Assembly: GCF_964199755.1 (NCBI RefSeq)
Contig: NC_133907.1
Location: forward strand, 5,027,001-5,091,000
Length of the DNA: 64,000 bases
Direction: 5' to 3'
Source of the DNA: Larus michahellis
Taxonomy: Eukaryota > Chordata > Aves > Charadriiformes > Laridae
In this document: one piece after another, positions 43,501-63,190 of the stretch
Layout of the letters: the number at the start of each line of letters is the position of its first letter
Position numbering within the stretch: the stretch's first letter is position 1
Translations under genes and position numbers: made by a program
The notes under the pieces: generated by a model
What the model was told of the DNA's origin: nothing
Seen by the model: only the letters and a program-made list of their open reading frames with translations
Database searches by the model: none

Positions 43501-45414
43501 AGAAGGTAAAGTGGGACCAGAAGCTGAGAGGCAGAAGCAGGCTGCTGAGGTTACCTGGCACAGGGAGAGCAGGTGCTCTGCTCCCCTGGGTGCGCAGGAA
43601 AAGGCTGGGTCCTCCAACCTGGTGGGCACCGCAGCATCAGTGCTTTTTCCATGGCGTGGGCTTCCATAGCAGGAGTTGCTGCTAATCACTGCGTGAGGGA
43701 AAGATGCTCGCTGCCTTCTGAAATGCTGCTTTTTGGGACTGCGCTTGTGTTTTCAGAAGCTGCTCCCTAGTACCGTTACAATGAAGGTCCGTCGTCCCTC
43801 GAGGGTGGCTGTCAGCTCAGCTGACGTTAGCGGCACGGCAAGACATCTCCAGCCCAAAAAGGCTGGGGAACCAGCAGGTTGCCCCCTCACCCCACAAGAG
43901 ATGGGGCAAGTGGGAATTTGAAGTGATTCCTGACTTGATTTCCCTGTTACCCAGCTGTCGATGTGACCATGTTGTCCCTTAGCCTAGCCTCTTGCACGGC
44001 TGCCTCCATGCCAAGTGTTCATCCCTCCTTTCTGCTCTTCTGCAGAACTCTTGCTGGAGGAGCTCGCAGCCTTTTATAGCCATATCTGGATGCCTGGGAT
44101 GGCCCTCTGCCCTGAGTGAGCAGGGGGGCCTTCTGCATCTTTCCAGAAATGGCCGTGTATTTTCTGGGTGCAGGACAGCAAAAAAAATGTGCTTGCGCTG
44201 GAGCTGCTCAATGATTAGGAAAGCCAAAACGTGGTGTAGACCAGGAACCCAAGATGCTGACAAACGTGTTAGCTCCGAGCATCATCCAAGGCAGCCTGTG
44301 CTGAGATGGGAGGTCAGTCCTGGTCCCCAGGCATCTGCACTGCGACCCCACCACTGCTGACCCTATTCCAACAGAAATGGTCTCTAGCAATGGTCTGCTC
44401 GTAGGAGAGCCGAGCTGCCGCCAAGGCCATGCGCTGCTTCAGCCAAGTGGAAAGTCGAGCCCGGACAGGCTGTCTGCTTTCTATGTGGTCTCACCCGGTG
44501 TTCTGCAGTGTACTGCTGGTCCCGTGTGATGCAGAGGTGTATCATGCTAGACAGCAAGTTCATTTCGGGGCTGGGAGGAAGTCAGTGCTGTAGGTCGCCT
44601 CTGGGAACTTGCCAGAAACTTGAGGCTTGGTACGGTATTTACTGAAGCTAACCACATCCAAATAAAATAGAGGCTTTGCCATCAACCCTTTTCCTGCATG
44701 CTGAAACGTTCCTTGTGCTTTCCCTCCTGATCTATAGAAATCCCCTGGGCTCTGGCCTTTGCAGTCTCTCTCCTCGGACTGCTTCCATTACAGTCACTTT
44801 AAGCCTGATGCAGTTTGTACTTTTTAATATTAAAGAATTTGAACCACTGGATTGTAGCTCAATAGAATAGGAAAGAACAATGTTAGACCAGCTCAGCAGA
44901 TAGCTCTGTGTCTGGCACTAGATATGTATCTCATTTACATTAGTAGCTTCTGATCTTATGCAAACGTGCCTCCAAGGAGAATCAAGGTGAAACACCAGGG
45001 ATGTGGCCCTGGTGACAAGGCAAGCCCAAGACAAGCAAATGAGACAGATGCCTGCTGATCAGCTCTTGCCATGGAGCTTTGGCTGGTGGAGGAGTGGATG
45101 TGGGCTGGAGCGAGGGGAGAGGCTGTTGGTGTGCCCAGCCCCTCAAAGCGGCTGTGCAAGAGAGCCTAAAGGCTTATGGAGAATATGAAACTGCTGAGCA
45201 GGAACTCAGAAGCCGGGCTGCTGCCCAAGGGTGGGTCGTGCGCAGGAAACATCGTGCCCTGACCCACCAAGATTGACAGCAGATGGGGAAGCACCCTACA
45301 GCACCCCAACTGCCATGTCCACCGTGGGTATCAGTGGAGTGATGTCCAGACAAAGGACAGGTATGTGTGTCATGGGTGGGTGCGTGGGGGGTTATGACAT
45401 GGCTCGGGGTTTAA
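34555..45414. other. Intergenic DNA between NSFL1C and the MFSD2-like gene
   Basis: About 10.9 kb, less GC-rich than the SIRP block. No exon with protein similarity was recognised on either strand, no RNA gene and no clear transposon. Paired AP-1/NF-E2 cores at 41393-41434 are listed separately. The open frames are short and unrelated to known families. Confidence 0.5.
41345..41440 (+). promoter_or_regulatory. Candidate GATA plus NF-E2/AP-1 element
   Basis: Two TGACTCA cores (41393-41399 with GCTGACTCAG context, and 41428-41434) and a GATA core (TTATC) near 41350, about 4 kb upstream of the MFSD2-like start. This combination is typical of erythroid or megakaryocytic enhancers. Function is inference. 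Confidence 0.3.
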
Positions 45415-48400
45415 ATGAACCTCGGAGAACTCAGCAGATGGGACAAGCAGCAGCTGGCGGTGAGCTGTCAGCCAGATGTGCATATCATTTCTCAGGTGGG
45501 CTTGTTCTCTGGTGTCTTGGCTGCAGGAGAAGCCAGGACTGCCGCTTTGCAGAAAGGTTTGCTATGCTATTGGCGGCATTCCCTACCAGATGACAGGCAA
45601 CGCCATTGGGTTTTTCCTCCAGATCTTCCTGTTGGATGTTGTGCAGGTGAGTGGCCACGTGCGGTGGGGTTATCTGCAAAGGGGCTTAACATGAGCTCAG
45701 CACGCTGGGGCAAGGGTAGAGTCGGTGGGTGGCCAAAGCCCTTGGAAATGCTCATCAGAATTAGACGTTCAAATGGGATCAAAACCACATGATGCAAATA
45801 TTGTTGGTGGGCATGCAGGGAGACATTTCTGGGCCATTTCAACGCTTGGAGTGGTCTCCAGGGGATGCAGATGAAACGTTGGCTAGAGCAAGCTGCATCA
45901 TGTTGACTGCTCGCAGCTTTTCACCAGGACTTCTTTCCCTTTCAAGCTGTGGTTTCCATTTCCCCTCAGATGGAGCCACTCCATGCCTCTTTGATCATTT
46001 TCCTTGGAAGAGCCTGGGATGCGGTTACTGACCCAGCTATTGGCTTCCTAGTCAGCAAGAGCCCAAGGAGAAAATATGGCAAGCTGGTCCCATGGTGAGT
46101 ACCTTTGCTGGGCTCAAATTCCCTCAGTGCAAGGAGGTAGCTGGGACGCCTCACTGGGAATTTAATGTGATTGTGGCTTACGGAGAATTACAAAAACTTA
46201 ACATCAGAAGGACACTAACGGTAACATAACTTGCAGTGGGGTCCATATGTCATTGCAACGGAAGAGAAGAGGAGGAGTGTATTGCAAACTTATATACTTG
46301 CGCTTTCCCTGGGGCCTCACGTTTTCAAGGCCACGAGGTTTGGTGCTCTGAGAGTCCTGTGTGGTGGCACGGATGGAGTTCGGTAGTCAGCTGTGCCAGC
46401 AGCTCTCCACCAGGCTCTAACCATGGGCAGATCATCCACATAGAGGGTTACCGCCACCTCCAGGGTTCTGCTGCGGGGCAAGGACCTGAAGTAGTTAAGT
46501 AAGAGGATAAGAAACATTGGACAACTCAGACGTTACTTTTTCTCTCAACACTTGTGTTTAAGCCCCCACAGCCTGACTGATGGACACTCACTTCAGCAAA
46601 GCTGCTTCCTCTCCCAGTTCTTCATCTTGCAGTAGCTGGGCTGTGGTTTGAAAGCTGGGGAAGAGGCTGTGTTATATAGTTCAGCTTGTGCAATGAGAAG
46701 CGTGACCACCTTATCTGAGGGTCACATCTGACCAGCTCTGCTTCCTCTCCAGGATTGCATGCTCCATGCCATTTGGGGTGCTCTGTTACTGCATGATGTG
46801 GTCCACCCTCTCGGATGCCACCCCCGCCTCCCTGAAATTCCTGTGGTACCTGTTCATGTACAGCTTCTTCCAGACTTGCATGACTGTAAGGAACACGGTG
46901 TCTGGGGCTGACTGTCTTATACATCAAGGAACAGGGACACGGTCAGCTGGGGAGTCCCAGTCCCAGCCCCAGCCTCTCCAGGAAGTGACCTGGACTGGAG
47001 CCTGGGAGAGCTCTAGCTGGGGAGCAGTGAGGGATGCAGGGTGGTGCAGACCATCCCCGCAGGGATGGTGAGATGGAGCGGTGGGTGCGTTTTAATCTGG
47101 GATTCAGCTGTGCTGCCTGTATATGGTGATGTGAAGAAGAGGGTGAAAAGCTGTGTGTAGGGATGAGGGGTGTCATGACCAGCAAATGAGGGAATCCACA
47201 GCCGGAGCTGTTTTTGAACTGTGCTCTCCCTAGTGCCACCACGTGCCGTACTCTTCCCTGACAATGTTCCTGGGAGGAACCCAGAGAGACCGTGACTCAG
47301 CCACTGCCTACAGTAAGTGTCTGTGCCCCTACAACCCGCGGCTGCCTCTGTTCCTGGGAGACCTTCCCCAGAGGAGAGGTGAATAAGTTCCTCTGGCTTT
47401 GATCCGGCTGCAGAGTGGATGGGGTAAACCAGGGGTGAAACCAGTGATCTTCTGCAAAGAATTTACCTGCAGAAACATTTCTTAGAGATCTGCATCATCC
47501 CTAGCGGACTCAGGACCCAGATTTATTGGTTCCAAACATTAGAGCATTTACTGCCGGAGACAAAGGGGAAAAAATCAGAACAGGTAGAAATAGCAGGTCT
47601 CTTCTTCTGAGGCAGCTCTGGATGTTGGTGCCTCCAACTACATTCACAAAGCTGGTCTCTTACCCTGAAGGATGTGTTCCATCAGCCAGGGAGTTGGACT
47701 GAGGTTTCTCTCCTGATCGTCCTGGTAGGAATGGGCATGGAGGTGTTCAGCACGCTCCTTGGGTCAGGAATCCAGGGGCAGATTGTGGGCCGTTACCACA
47801 CCCGCACGATGAACAGTTGTTATGTGTCGAACGAGACCCTATCCAACACCAGCACCTACAGCCTCACGGACTCTCTGGAGAACACAGTAAGGGCTGGCCC
47901 ATCTGTCCCCTGCTCCTCCTGTAAGCTCTGGGGCAGGTGCCACTGGCCGTGCTGCCAGCTCTGTGCGTGGTACCCACGTTTGTCACTGTGTACTATCTCT
48001 TGTTTTCCAGCGTAGGGCCTATATATTTGCATCTCTGGTCCTGGGCTCAATCTATTGCCTGTCCTGTCTGATTCTCATCTTTGGCGTCAGGGAGCAGCCT
48101 GGTAAGATCCATTTAGACGCAATTTGGAGGGTGCCCAGTGGCAACAGATGGTGAGGATGGGGTTGCAGAGGAAGGTGTGAGGCAGAGGGGGCTGGGCACC
48201 TATGTGGGGCACGTCTCTCTGGGTATGGGGCTCAGAAACACACATGTACTTGGATGCCAAGACCCTCCTTAGGTTGTGCTGGCAGCCTCTTGCTCCTGCA
48301 GAAGAGAGGGGAGATGCTCTGGAGGAAGGAAGGCTCCAACTTCCTGGGAGCTCCTGCAGGGAGCCATCGGCCTGGGACAGGGTCTGCAGCTCGTGGTTTC

Positions 48401-51339
48401 ACACTAAGTGGGTCTCACCAATGTACAGCCTGCAGTGCTACGCAGGCCAGTCCGAGTGCCCAGCATAAAGAGGCGAAATCCTGCCTGTAGCTGTTGCCTC
48501 TGCACCAAGACATCAGACTCCGATAGCTCCTCACGCAGCTGAGCTGCACCCCGGACGCAGTGGCACAATCCCCCTGTGCCTCCCCCTCCATCACGTTCGT
48601 TCTGGCAGCTCCAGGTGCCAGCCCTGCTGTCTCTCCTCTCAGGGCTCCTCAGTCCCCTGGGGAAGGTTGAGCTGCCCTTTGCCAGCTGTCTGAGGATGGT
48701 CGTGGGACACAAGCCCTACACCCAGCTGCTGTGTGGCTTCCTCTTTGCATCCTTGGCCTTCCAGGTGCGCGACCTGCCACAACAGGAGGAGAACTTGGGG
48801 GATGAGATGCCTGGGCAAGTTATCCAGACAATGAACTTGGGACGCCCAGCCATGAACATCTCTGCATTGCTTTCCTAGATCACACAGGGGATCTTTGCCT
48901 TCTTCTGTACTCATGCCGCGGGGCTGGCTGGGAAGTTCCAGCACTTAGTACTTATTATGTTGGTAAGTGAGCCCCAGGCAGACCTTCCTGGTGCAGGGGT
49001 TGATCCCTGGGTCACCCCAGCCCTGGAGCCCATGTGCTGCTGCTTCTGCCCATAAGCAAGGATGTCACCCAGGCAGAGACTGGCAGTCTTGGGGGGCATT
49101 GCTAATACTCCCCTTTGGTTCTCTCCTCAGGTCACAGCTTCCCTCTCTATTCCCTTTTGGCAGTGGTTTTTGGGGAGATTTGGAAAGAAAACAGCAGCGT
49201 CACTGGGTCTGGCGGTGAGTTTGCCCATGGTTGTGGCTGTGGACTTAGAAGTCCTGCGAAGGGACAGCCTTGCCCCCAGCTGCTTGTGGCGTCTAGGGAA
49301 AAGAATTGGCTGGTGGCTAAGGGTGGCCCTGAGCATGGTGTCGTCTGCACTGCAGGTGACCAGGAGTTAAGCCAGTAGTTGATGGCAGCTCTGCACTTCC
49401 TTTTGTCTGGCCACTGCTGGTATCAGTAGCCATGGCTTTGCAGAGCTATGCAGTAAGGTGCAGGGAGGCCAAGGGGACTGTCCCTGGGACAGTGGGGAAA
49501 TGATTTTTTGCAGCATCACCCAAACAAGGGCTCAGGCTTTGAGACTCCGTGGCTGCAGATCTAGCGAGCAACATGTAATCAGATGCTGTACCAACGCACC
49601 AGTCTCATGTGCACATGCAAACATCGTCCTGTGGCCTCTCTTCTGCTCCAGGATCTTGCATGCTTGATGCAAGTGATCAGAGTTCTGCCATCCAGCTCCG
49701 TGAGAGGCACGGGGAAGGAAGGAAGAGCTGTGCACCCTGCTTGTCAGTGGCTGGGAAACAGCCTGCTCATCAGACACATGTCACGGCTGCTGCCTTGCTC
49801 TGCATGTCAACAAGGAAATCCCATTTGGCCTTTTTGCAGAATGAGGTCCTCAAATCCCATTGAGGATCTATCTCCAGCTGCCTTCCTCACAGACACAACA
49901 GATCCAGCTTTCCAGTTTAACCACTCAGCTCTATTGCCCTCCATAACCATCCCTTCTTTACCCGTGAGGAAGGTTTTGCTGTCAGTGTCAGCCTGTCCGG
50001 GGCGCCATGCTGCACCGCACAGGGGACAGGAGTTGATAAAATGTGTGGGGAAGGGTGGAGCGTGGCCTTTGGTTGGGGCAGACCAGTGCAAGCTGTCTGT
50101 CAACAGCAGAAAGGCCCCATGTGCTTTTGTTTCTCTTCCTCTCGCTGCTGCAGCTGATCATCCCAGCCCTGGTGGCCGTCACCCAGGTGATGCACAGCTT
50201 CCTGGCCTTCATCTTCCTCGTGATCATGGCAGGCTGCAGCATGGCTGTGCTCTACCTTTTACCATGGTGAGCAGAGGCACCTCTGAGCCGCTTGTCAGGT
50301 GGAGAGGAGGGGAAGGTTATCGGGAAAGCACCACCCATGACGTGCCAAGGCTGCTCATTTGCTCAATACAGCAGCTTCTGGGCTGCAGAGGGACCTGTGG
50401 AATTGGGACCGGGAAGGGATGTGGATGCGATCCATGGTCCCCCAGCGGCATCATTCAGTCTGTGTTTGGTTTCAGCAGCAAGACGCCAGTCACTGCACAA
50501 GGCGCTGTTTTTCTTCTCTTTTTCTGGAGCAGCTGCCGCACCCTCTCTGTAAGACGTTCTCTGCCCTGTTTGCCTAAGGCAGAGGACAGGCACAAAACGG
50601 TCTCCAGAGTGGGGTTCTGCAAGGCGTTTCTGTCTCTCTCTGCTACGTGGGGAGGCCTGGGAGCTGCTGCAGCTGAGTTCAGCTGGTGCTGCCGTGGGTG
50701 TCACTGACACACCTGTGGGGCTGTCTGTCCCCAGGTCCATGCTGCCAGATACGGTGGATGACTTCATGCTGAGGAACCCCAGCTGCTTCAACCTGGAGGC
50801 GCTCTTCTACTCATTTTACGTCTTCTTCAACAAGTTTGCAGGTGGCCTTGCTGTGGGGATATCAACACTGAGTTTACAGTAAGCCCCAAACACTACCTCC
50901 CCTATTTTGCTAGCCCAGCACAGGCGCTTCCCGCTGCTGTTTTCTGGAGTGTTGATAGGAGATGCTGGAATGAGTCATGGGGATATCCAAATGTGTCTTC
51001 CCAACATCTACTGGGAGCAAGAGGAGCAGAAAGAAGTGGGAATTCCCCAAAACGGGGCCTCTGATACTGGACTCTAGAGGAGAGCAATGGAGGTGCCTGC
51101 TTGTCTTTCTGCAGTGGTCCAGTGGGGCTGGGGGAAGGAAAACCATTCTTCTCTTTAGTTTTGCAGGTTACCGTGCTGGAGACTGCGAATACAACCCCTC
51201 CGTCATCCTCACCCTGCAGCTTCTCATGGCCCCAGTCCCAATAAGCCTGCTGCTCATTGCCATAGTTATCTTCTGCCTCCATCCCATCAATGAGGAGAGA
51301 AGGAAGCAGATAAGGATGGAGATGGAGGCAATGGGGTAA
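45415..51339 (+). CDS. MFSD2-family lysolipid transporter (third MFSD2-like paralogue)
   Basis: Predicted 492 aa, multi-pass plasma-membrane symporter of the MFSD2 family (MFSD2A imports lysophosphatidylcholine with Na+, MFSD2B exports sphingosine-1-phosphate). Exons: 45415-45459, 45527-45646, 45970-46094, 46753-46885, 47234-47312, 47729-47886, 48011-48101, 48643-48764, 48879-48962, 49131-49214, 50154-50266, 50735-50878, 51159-51339. All junctions are GT-AG with matching phase. The cation-site aspartates in GRAWDAVTDP (D72, D76) and the lysine in FFNKFAGG (K418) are present. Other family matches are TCHHVPYSSLT, RDSATAYRM, GIQGQIVG, PFWQWFLGRFGKKTA and HPINEERRKQ. NET202 and NTS207 glycosylation sites lie in the loop that is glycosylated in MFSD2A. 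Exon 1 is the weakest call: a TAA lies just upstream of its ATG and the intron is only 67 bp. The paralogue assignment is inferred. Confidence 0.85.
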
Positions 51340-51597
51340 ATTCTATCTCCGTGAAGGAGCTGTGTCACCTAGCACTAGTCTGGGTGTCTGTCTCGACCCT
51401 AGCCCAACACAGAAACGTTGTACAGGGGAGGGACAGCGTGTGTCCAGTCCAGCTCCCCATCCCCAGGCTATGATCCTCTCTAGGGGTGCATTTCCCGAAG
51501 GGCTTTGGGGATATTCTGGAGGACGTTGCCTTCACACCAGATTTCATGAGTGTTCGTGTTCCTTTTAACAGGCATCAGGTACAGCGCGGCAGCCGAG

Positions 51598-51603
51598 AAT
51601 AAA
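51598..51603 (+). terminator. Probable poly(A) signal of the MFSD2-like gene
   Basis: AATAAA about 260 bases after the stop codon. A good acceptor at about 51571 just before it means a spliced 3' end is also possible. Confidence 0.5.
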
Positions 51604-54580
51604 CCCAGGGCTGAAGTGGGTGAGTTCATCGGGAAGGACACGGCTTTGCTGCGCTGTCAGGATGTGCTGCTGTCAGGGAAAATCGTCGCTTCCTGTTGCT
51701 TCCTGTTCCCTGTCCCAATGGCTTGTTTTGTATCCTGACCCCCTCCCTCTGCCGGCTGGCAGGCGCAGGACGGGGAAGGGGTCCTGCTGCACCCCCAGCC
51801 CTGCCACCTCACCAGAGCTGCTTTCTCCAGGGCTTGGCCTCACTGGTCCTTTGGCAGGTACTGACAGATCTGGGCAAAGCAGATCCGCGCTCTCCTTCCG
51901 GGGAAAGACTGCAGTGCTGGGGAGGAAGGGCCCCCGCCAGCCCCGGAGCAGTGCTCTCACACACTGGGGTGCGGAGGTGTCACTTAACCTTGTGGGAAAG
52001 CACGCACAAAGAACACAGGGATTGTTTTTGAGAGGAAACTGCTTTTGACCAGTATTTAGGGAAAATACTGCGGAGATAGTGCATGTCTTTGTGCTTAGAC
52101 TGCCCTTTCACAGGGAAGGGTTTAGAATTTCTTTGAACAACGGTGAAGTTCAAGCCAGTGGTGGTTTAAAGCATGTGCAGAAACAATGACACCTGGCAGC
52201 AGGGTGGTGGAAGCCAGTTCTGTCCATCTGCCTGGGCCCTGTCAGCTGAGACACTTCTGGGAAACCAGGAGCTTCTCGGTGCAAAAGGTTGCGGGAATGG
52301 GCTGTGTTGCCTCCGGTCAGGCAGCTGGGGGGGTTTCTGGCAGCTTGTCCTGGTTTTTGCCAGGTTGGCATGTTACAGCAGAAGTGTCAAATGGACGTCA
52401 AGAAGAGCTGAGTTGCTTTTAAATCCTAGCCCATAGCTCGATCTCCCACAGCAGCATCTTGCGAGAGCTGCTCAGCACCCCCACGTCTCTCCTGGCAACA
52501 GTGAGGGGGCAGCAGGGGAAAGAGAGGAGAAACCAGCCATCTCGTGGCTGGTAGCGCTGAGCTGTGTTCAGCCTTGTGCAGCGGCAGAGCGTGAGGCTGG
52601 TTATTTTTAGGGCTAGAGCTGTATCTGACCGTTGGTTGACCTTGCAGCTCTCCAGTCTGGTGCACACTGGCAGGATCTGAGCAAATTACTCCCCAGTTGT
52701 GCGCTGAATTAATTTGAAGCCTTAAGTCTTGTGGTGCAACTTCGCGATCAATGGGGGAGATCGTGTTTTAGAGCTGCGTCAGGGCATCTGCAGGATTGTC
52801 ACAGCAGTCAGAACAATTTCAGTCCAGATTCAGAACAATTTCTCAGAAGCACAAAAAGCCTCCTTTTTTTCCTCTTTTTTCTTTTCTTTTCTTTTTTTTT
52901 CTGTAGTTTTGGTTTCTGGAGTGTGAAGGATGTTCCTTGGGATCGCCTGACTACACCTGCGGTCAGGTGTTGGGATGCACTGCCCTCTGCCACTGCACTG
53001 CTTTCAGCCTTGCTGCCTGCGGATTTAAGAAAAAGCAAGTGCCTTTGAGTATCAAGGAAGAGAGTTTCAAATCCTGCAGAAAGCGTGAATTATGTCCAAA
53101 GGCACTCACCCTTTGGGACAGAGGAGTGGGCTTGATCTGGAGCTCCCAAACTGCAGCACAGTCCACGGGCCACCGCAGGGCAGGACCTGACCCAGCGCAG
53201 GGCAGGGAGCTGCTGGTGGTGTGCGTGGTGCCTGCCAGCCCCGCTGCTGCCTGGGGTGGTGCTTCTGTATATCAAATAATGTCCCATTTATTTTTTACAC
53301 TATTAAATCTGAGCGGTCACGCTTTTCCCTCTTGGTATTTCTTATTTTGTGAGTTCTGCCAGCAGACGATACAGAGGGCAGGGAGTGGCTTAGGCAGAAT
53401 TCACTTGTTTTCAAGCTTTTGTGATTTCTCCACAGTTTACATACCAGAATCTGACCTGAACCTTCCCTGGGTCTCGACCAGCTGGCCCCTGAGCAGTTGA
53501 GGGGTGGTCAAATCTGGCCGAGCTCCTCGTACCTGTCAAAGTACTGGTTGCAGTAGCCTTGCTTGCTGGTAAGATGAGCAGGTTATGCCAGGGAGTAAAA
53601 AAAAAAAACACAAAACACCCCAAAACACCCCACCCAGGGTGAGAGCTGCAGTGCCTGACGTGTGCAAGCGTGCCTGCGCCAGCATGGCAAGGGCTCTATC
53701 GTGGGCACACAGCGAGCAGCATTTTCCCTTTGCAGATCCTTGTTTATCGCTGTCCCTCGTAGGGAGAGTAGGTCCAGCCCTTCACCGAGATAGCACGAAT
53801 CAGGAGGGATGAGAGCATGGCCCTTTTTTCCCCCCTGTTATTTTTCACCTTGACTCTGGGCCTCACACATCTGCCCTGCTGAGGGGCTTGTTTGTGGAAA
53901 GCCAGGGACCACAGGCAACACCTGTGCGTTGCAGCTCTAACATAAAAATGCTATGGCATCAAAGCAACAAAAAACCACCCCCTTGGTATTTCAGTATTTA
54001 AAAGATGCAAGTAAGGAACAGAAGCAATTAAAACTTGCTTCATCCCATTATCTGTTATTTTAAGAGTCTCCTCCTCTTGTGTCCCATTTTATTGCACTTG
54101 CTGAAAATACTGGCTTTTTATTAGTCTCTTGGCTGTCCTTGGAACTTCTCTGTTCCCTTGTGGACACTCAAGTTCATCTCCTTGAAGTAAGGAAATAGGA
54201 CGCTTTGAGGCAAAAATCCTGCGCCTGGAGCGATTCTCTTTTTTTTGACCAAAAAAAGAAAGTAGTTGCTGTTGTTCCCGGAAGAAAGTTCTTTTGAACG
54301 TGGGATTGTTCAAACCTGCGTGTCTTTTATTGAACCTGCCCCAGTAACACGGGGCCGGTGCTGACCTCCACCAGCGCTGTGAGGAGCCGTGTGGGGAGCA
54401 GTGTGAATATAGATCTATAAAACAGCCACCCTACCTGGTGGCTGGCATTGCATGTGCCCCACGCTCTCAATTTAGGCACAGCCTAGCTTTGGGAATTGTG
54501 GAAATAATTATAAATTAGAGTTAGGAACCTCGCGGTTCCCGGGGAGCCCCACTTTGGCAGCCCGGGGCCTCCACAGCGGC
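51604..54580. other. Intergenic DNA upstream of FKBP1A
   Basis: No gene recognised. It contains a T/C-rich run at 52863-52903 and an A-rich run at about 53597-53640. The right end grades into the FKBP1A CpG island. SDCBP2, a neighbour of FKBP1A in mammals, was not seen here. Confidence 0.5.
52863..52903 (+). repeat. T-rich pyrimidine tract
   Basis: Runs of T broken by single C residues (TTTTC-type). Simple repeat with no flanking element recognised. Confidence 0.8.
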
Positions 54581-55031
54581 CTGTGCTGGGCCACACACAC
54601 CCGGGGCCGGGCGGGCTCGCTGCTGCCAGGCCCTGCGCTTCTGGGGCCTATAAATGGCGGAGAAATGGGCAAAACCTGCAAGGACCCGAGCCCTGGGGGT
54701 TCCCCGGGCGATCCTGCGGAGGGCTAGCCTGGCCCCGGCGGCGGCTCGCCCGGGCCCGCCGCTCCCTCACGGCGGGGGCCCCCGCGTTTCCCCGGCAACC
54801 GCGCGGTGCCAAGATGGCGGCCGGGGCCGGGCAGGAAGGAGGCTGGGGCGGTGGGGAGGGGGGAAGAGCGCGGAAGATGGCGGCGGGCGGGGGCGGGGCC
54901 GCTCTAGGCGGCGGGCGGGCGGGCTCTATGGCGGCGCGGCGGCCGAGGCTGCGCACACGTGGCCCCTCCTCCCTCGGGCTGCGGGCGCTGCGGGTGCGCG
55001 AGCGGCACCGGGCACCGGCACCGGCACCGGC

Positions 55032-62720
<7,689 letters not shown>

Positions 62721-63190
62721 CCTACCCCAGCACCCTGTCCTCGGGTAAGGAGGGGCAGCTGCTCTCGGGGGGATGTCGTGGCTTGGGGGCAACTCAGAGC
62801 CCCCATCTCTTGCCCCGGGATAGCGTGGGGAGGTGGGATGGAGGTGACGGAAGCGGTGGGCTATGAGAGGGAGGGGGCGGGTTTCTGGCTGTGAGTAGAA
62901 GTTGCTTTCAGGAGGCTGGTGATCTGGGATCACTACGGTGGTATGAGCGGGTTTGTCCCAGGGAGGCATTGCAGTGCGGGCAGGATGGGGCTGGGCTTGG
63001 GGGCACGTGGGCCCTGCGGTGTAGGCAGGATGGGGCTGGGCTCCCCCTCCGTAATCGGGGCTGACTTCTGCTTTGAGGAAAGCGTGCGGTTTGCGATGAG
63101 ACCGCCGTTTCATGAGCACGTTCCCTCCTCTGCCCGGTTTCCTCCGCGGGCGGGCGGCTTTGTCACGCTGCCTCTCCTCTCTCCCGGCAG

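Noticed and set aside
36526-44360. Scattered frames of 100-170 codons in the NSFL1C-MFSD2 interval
   Set aside because: No recognisable domain, no consistent splice sites, and overlapping frames on opposite strands.
52863-53640. T-rich run and A-rich run as ends of a retroposed element
   Set aside because: No element body, coding remnant or target-site duplication links them.
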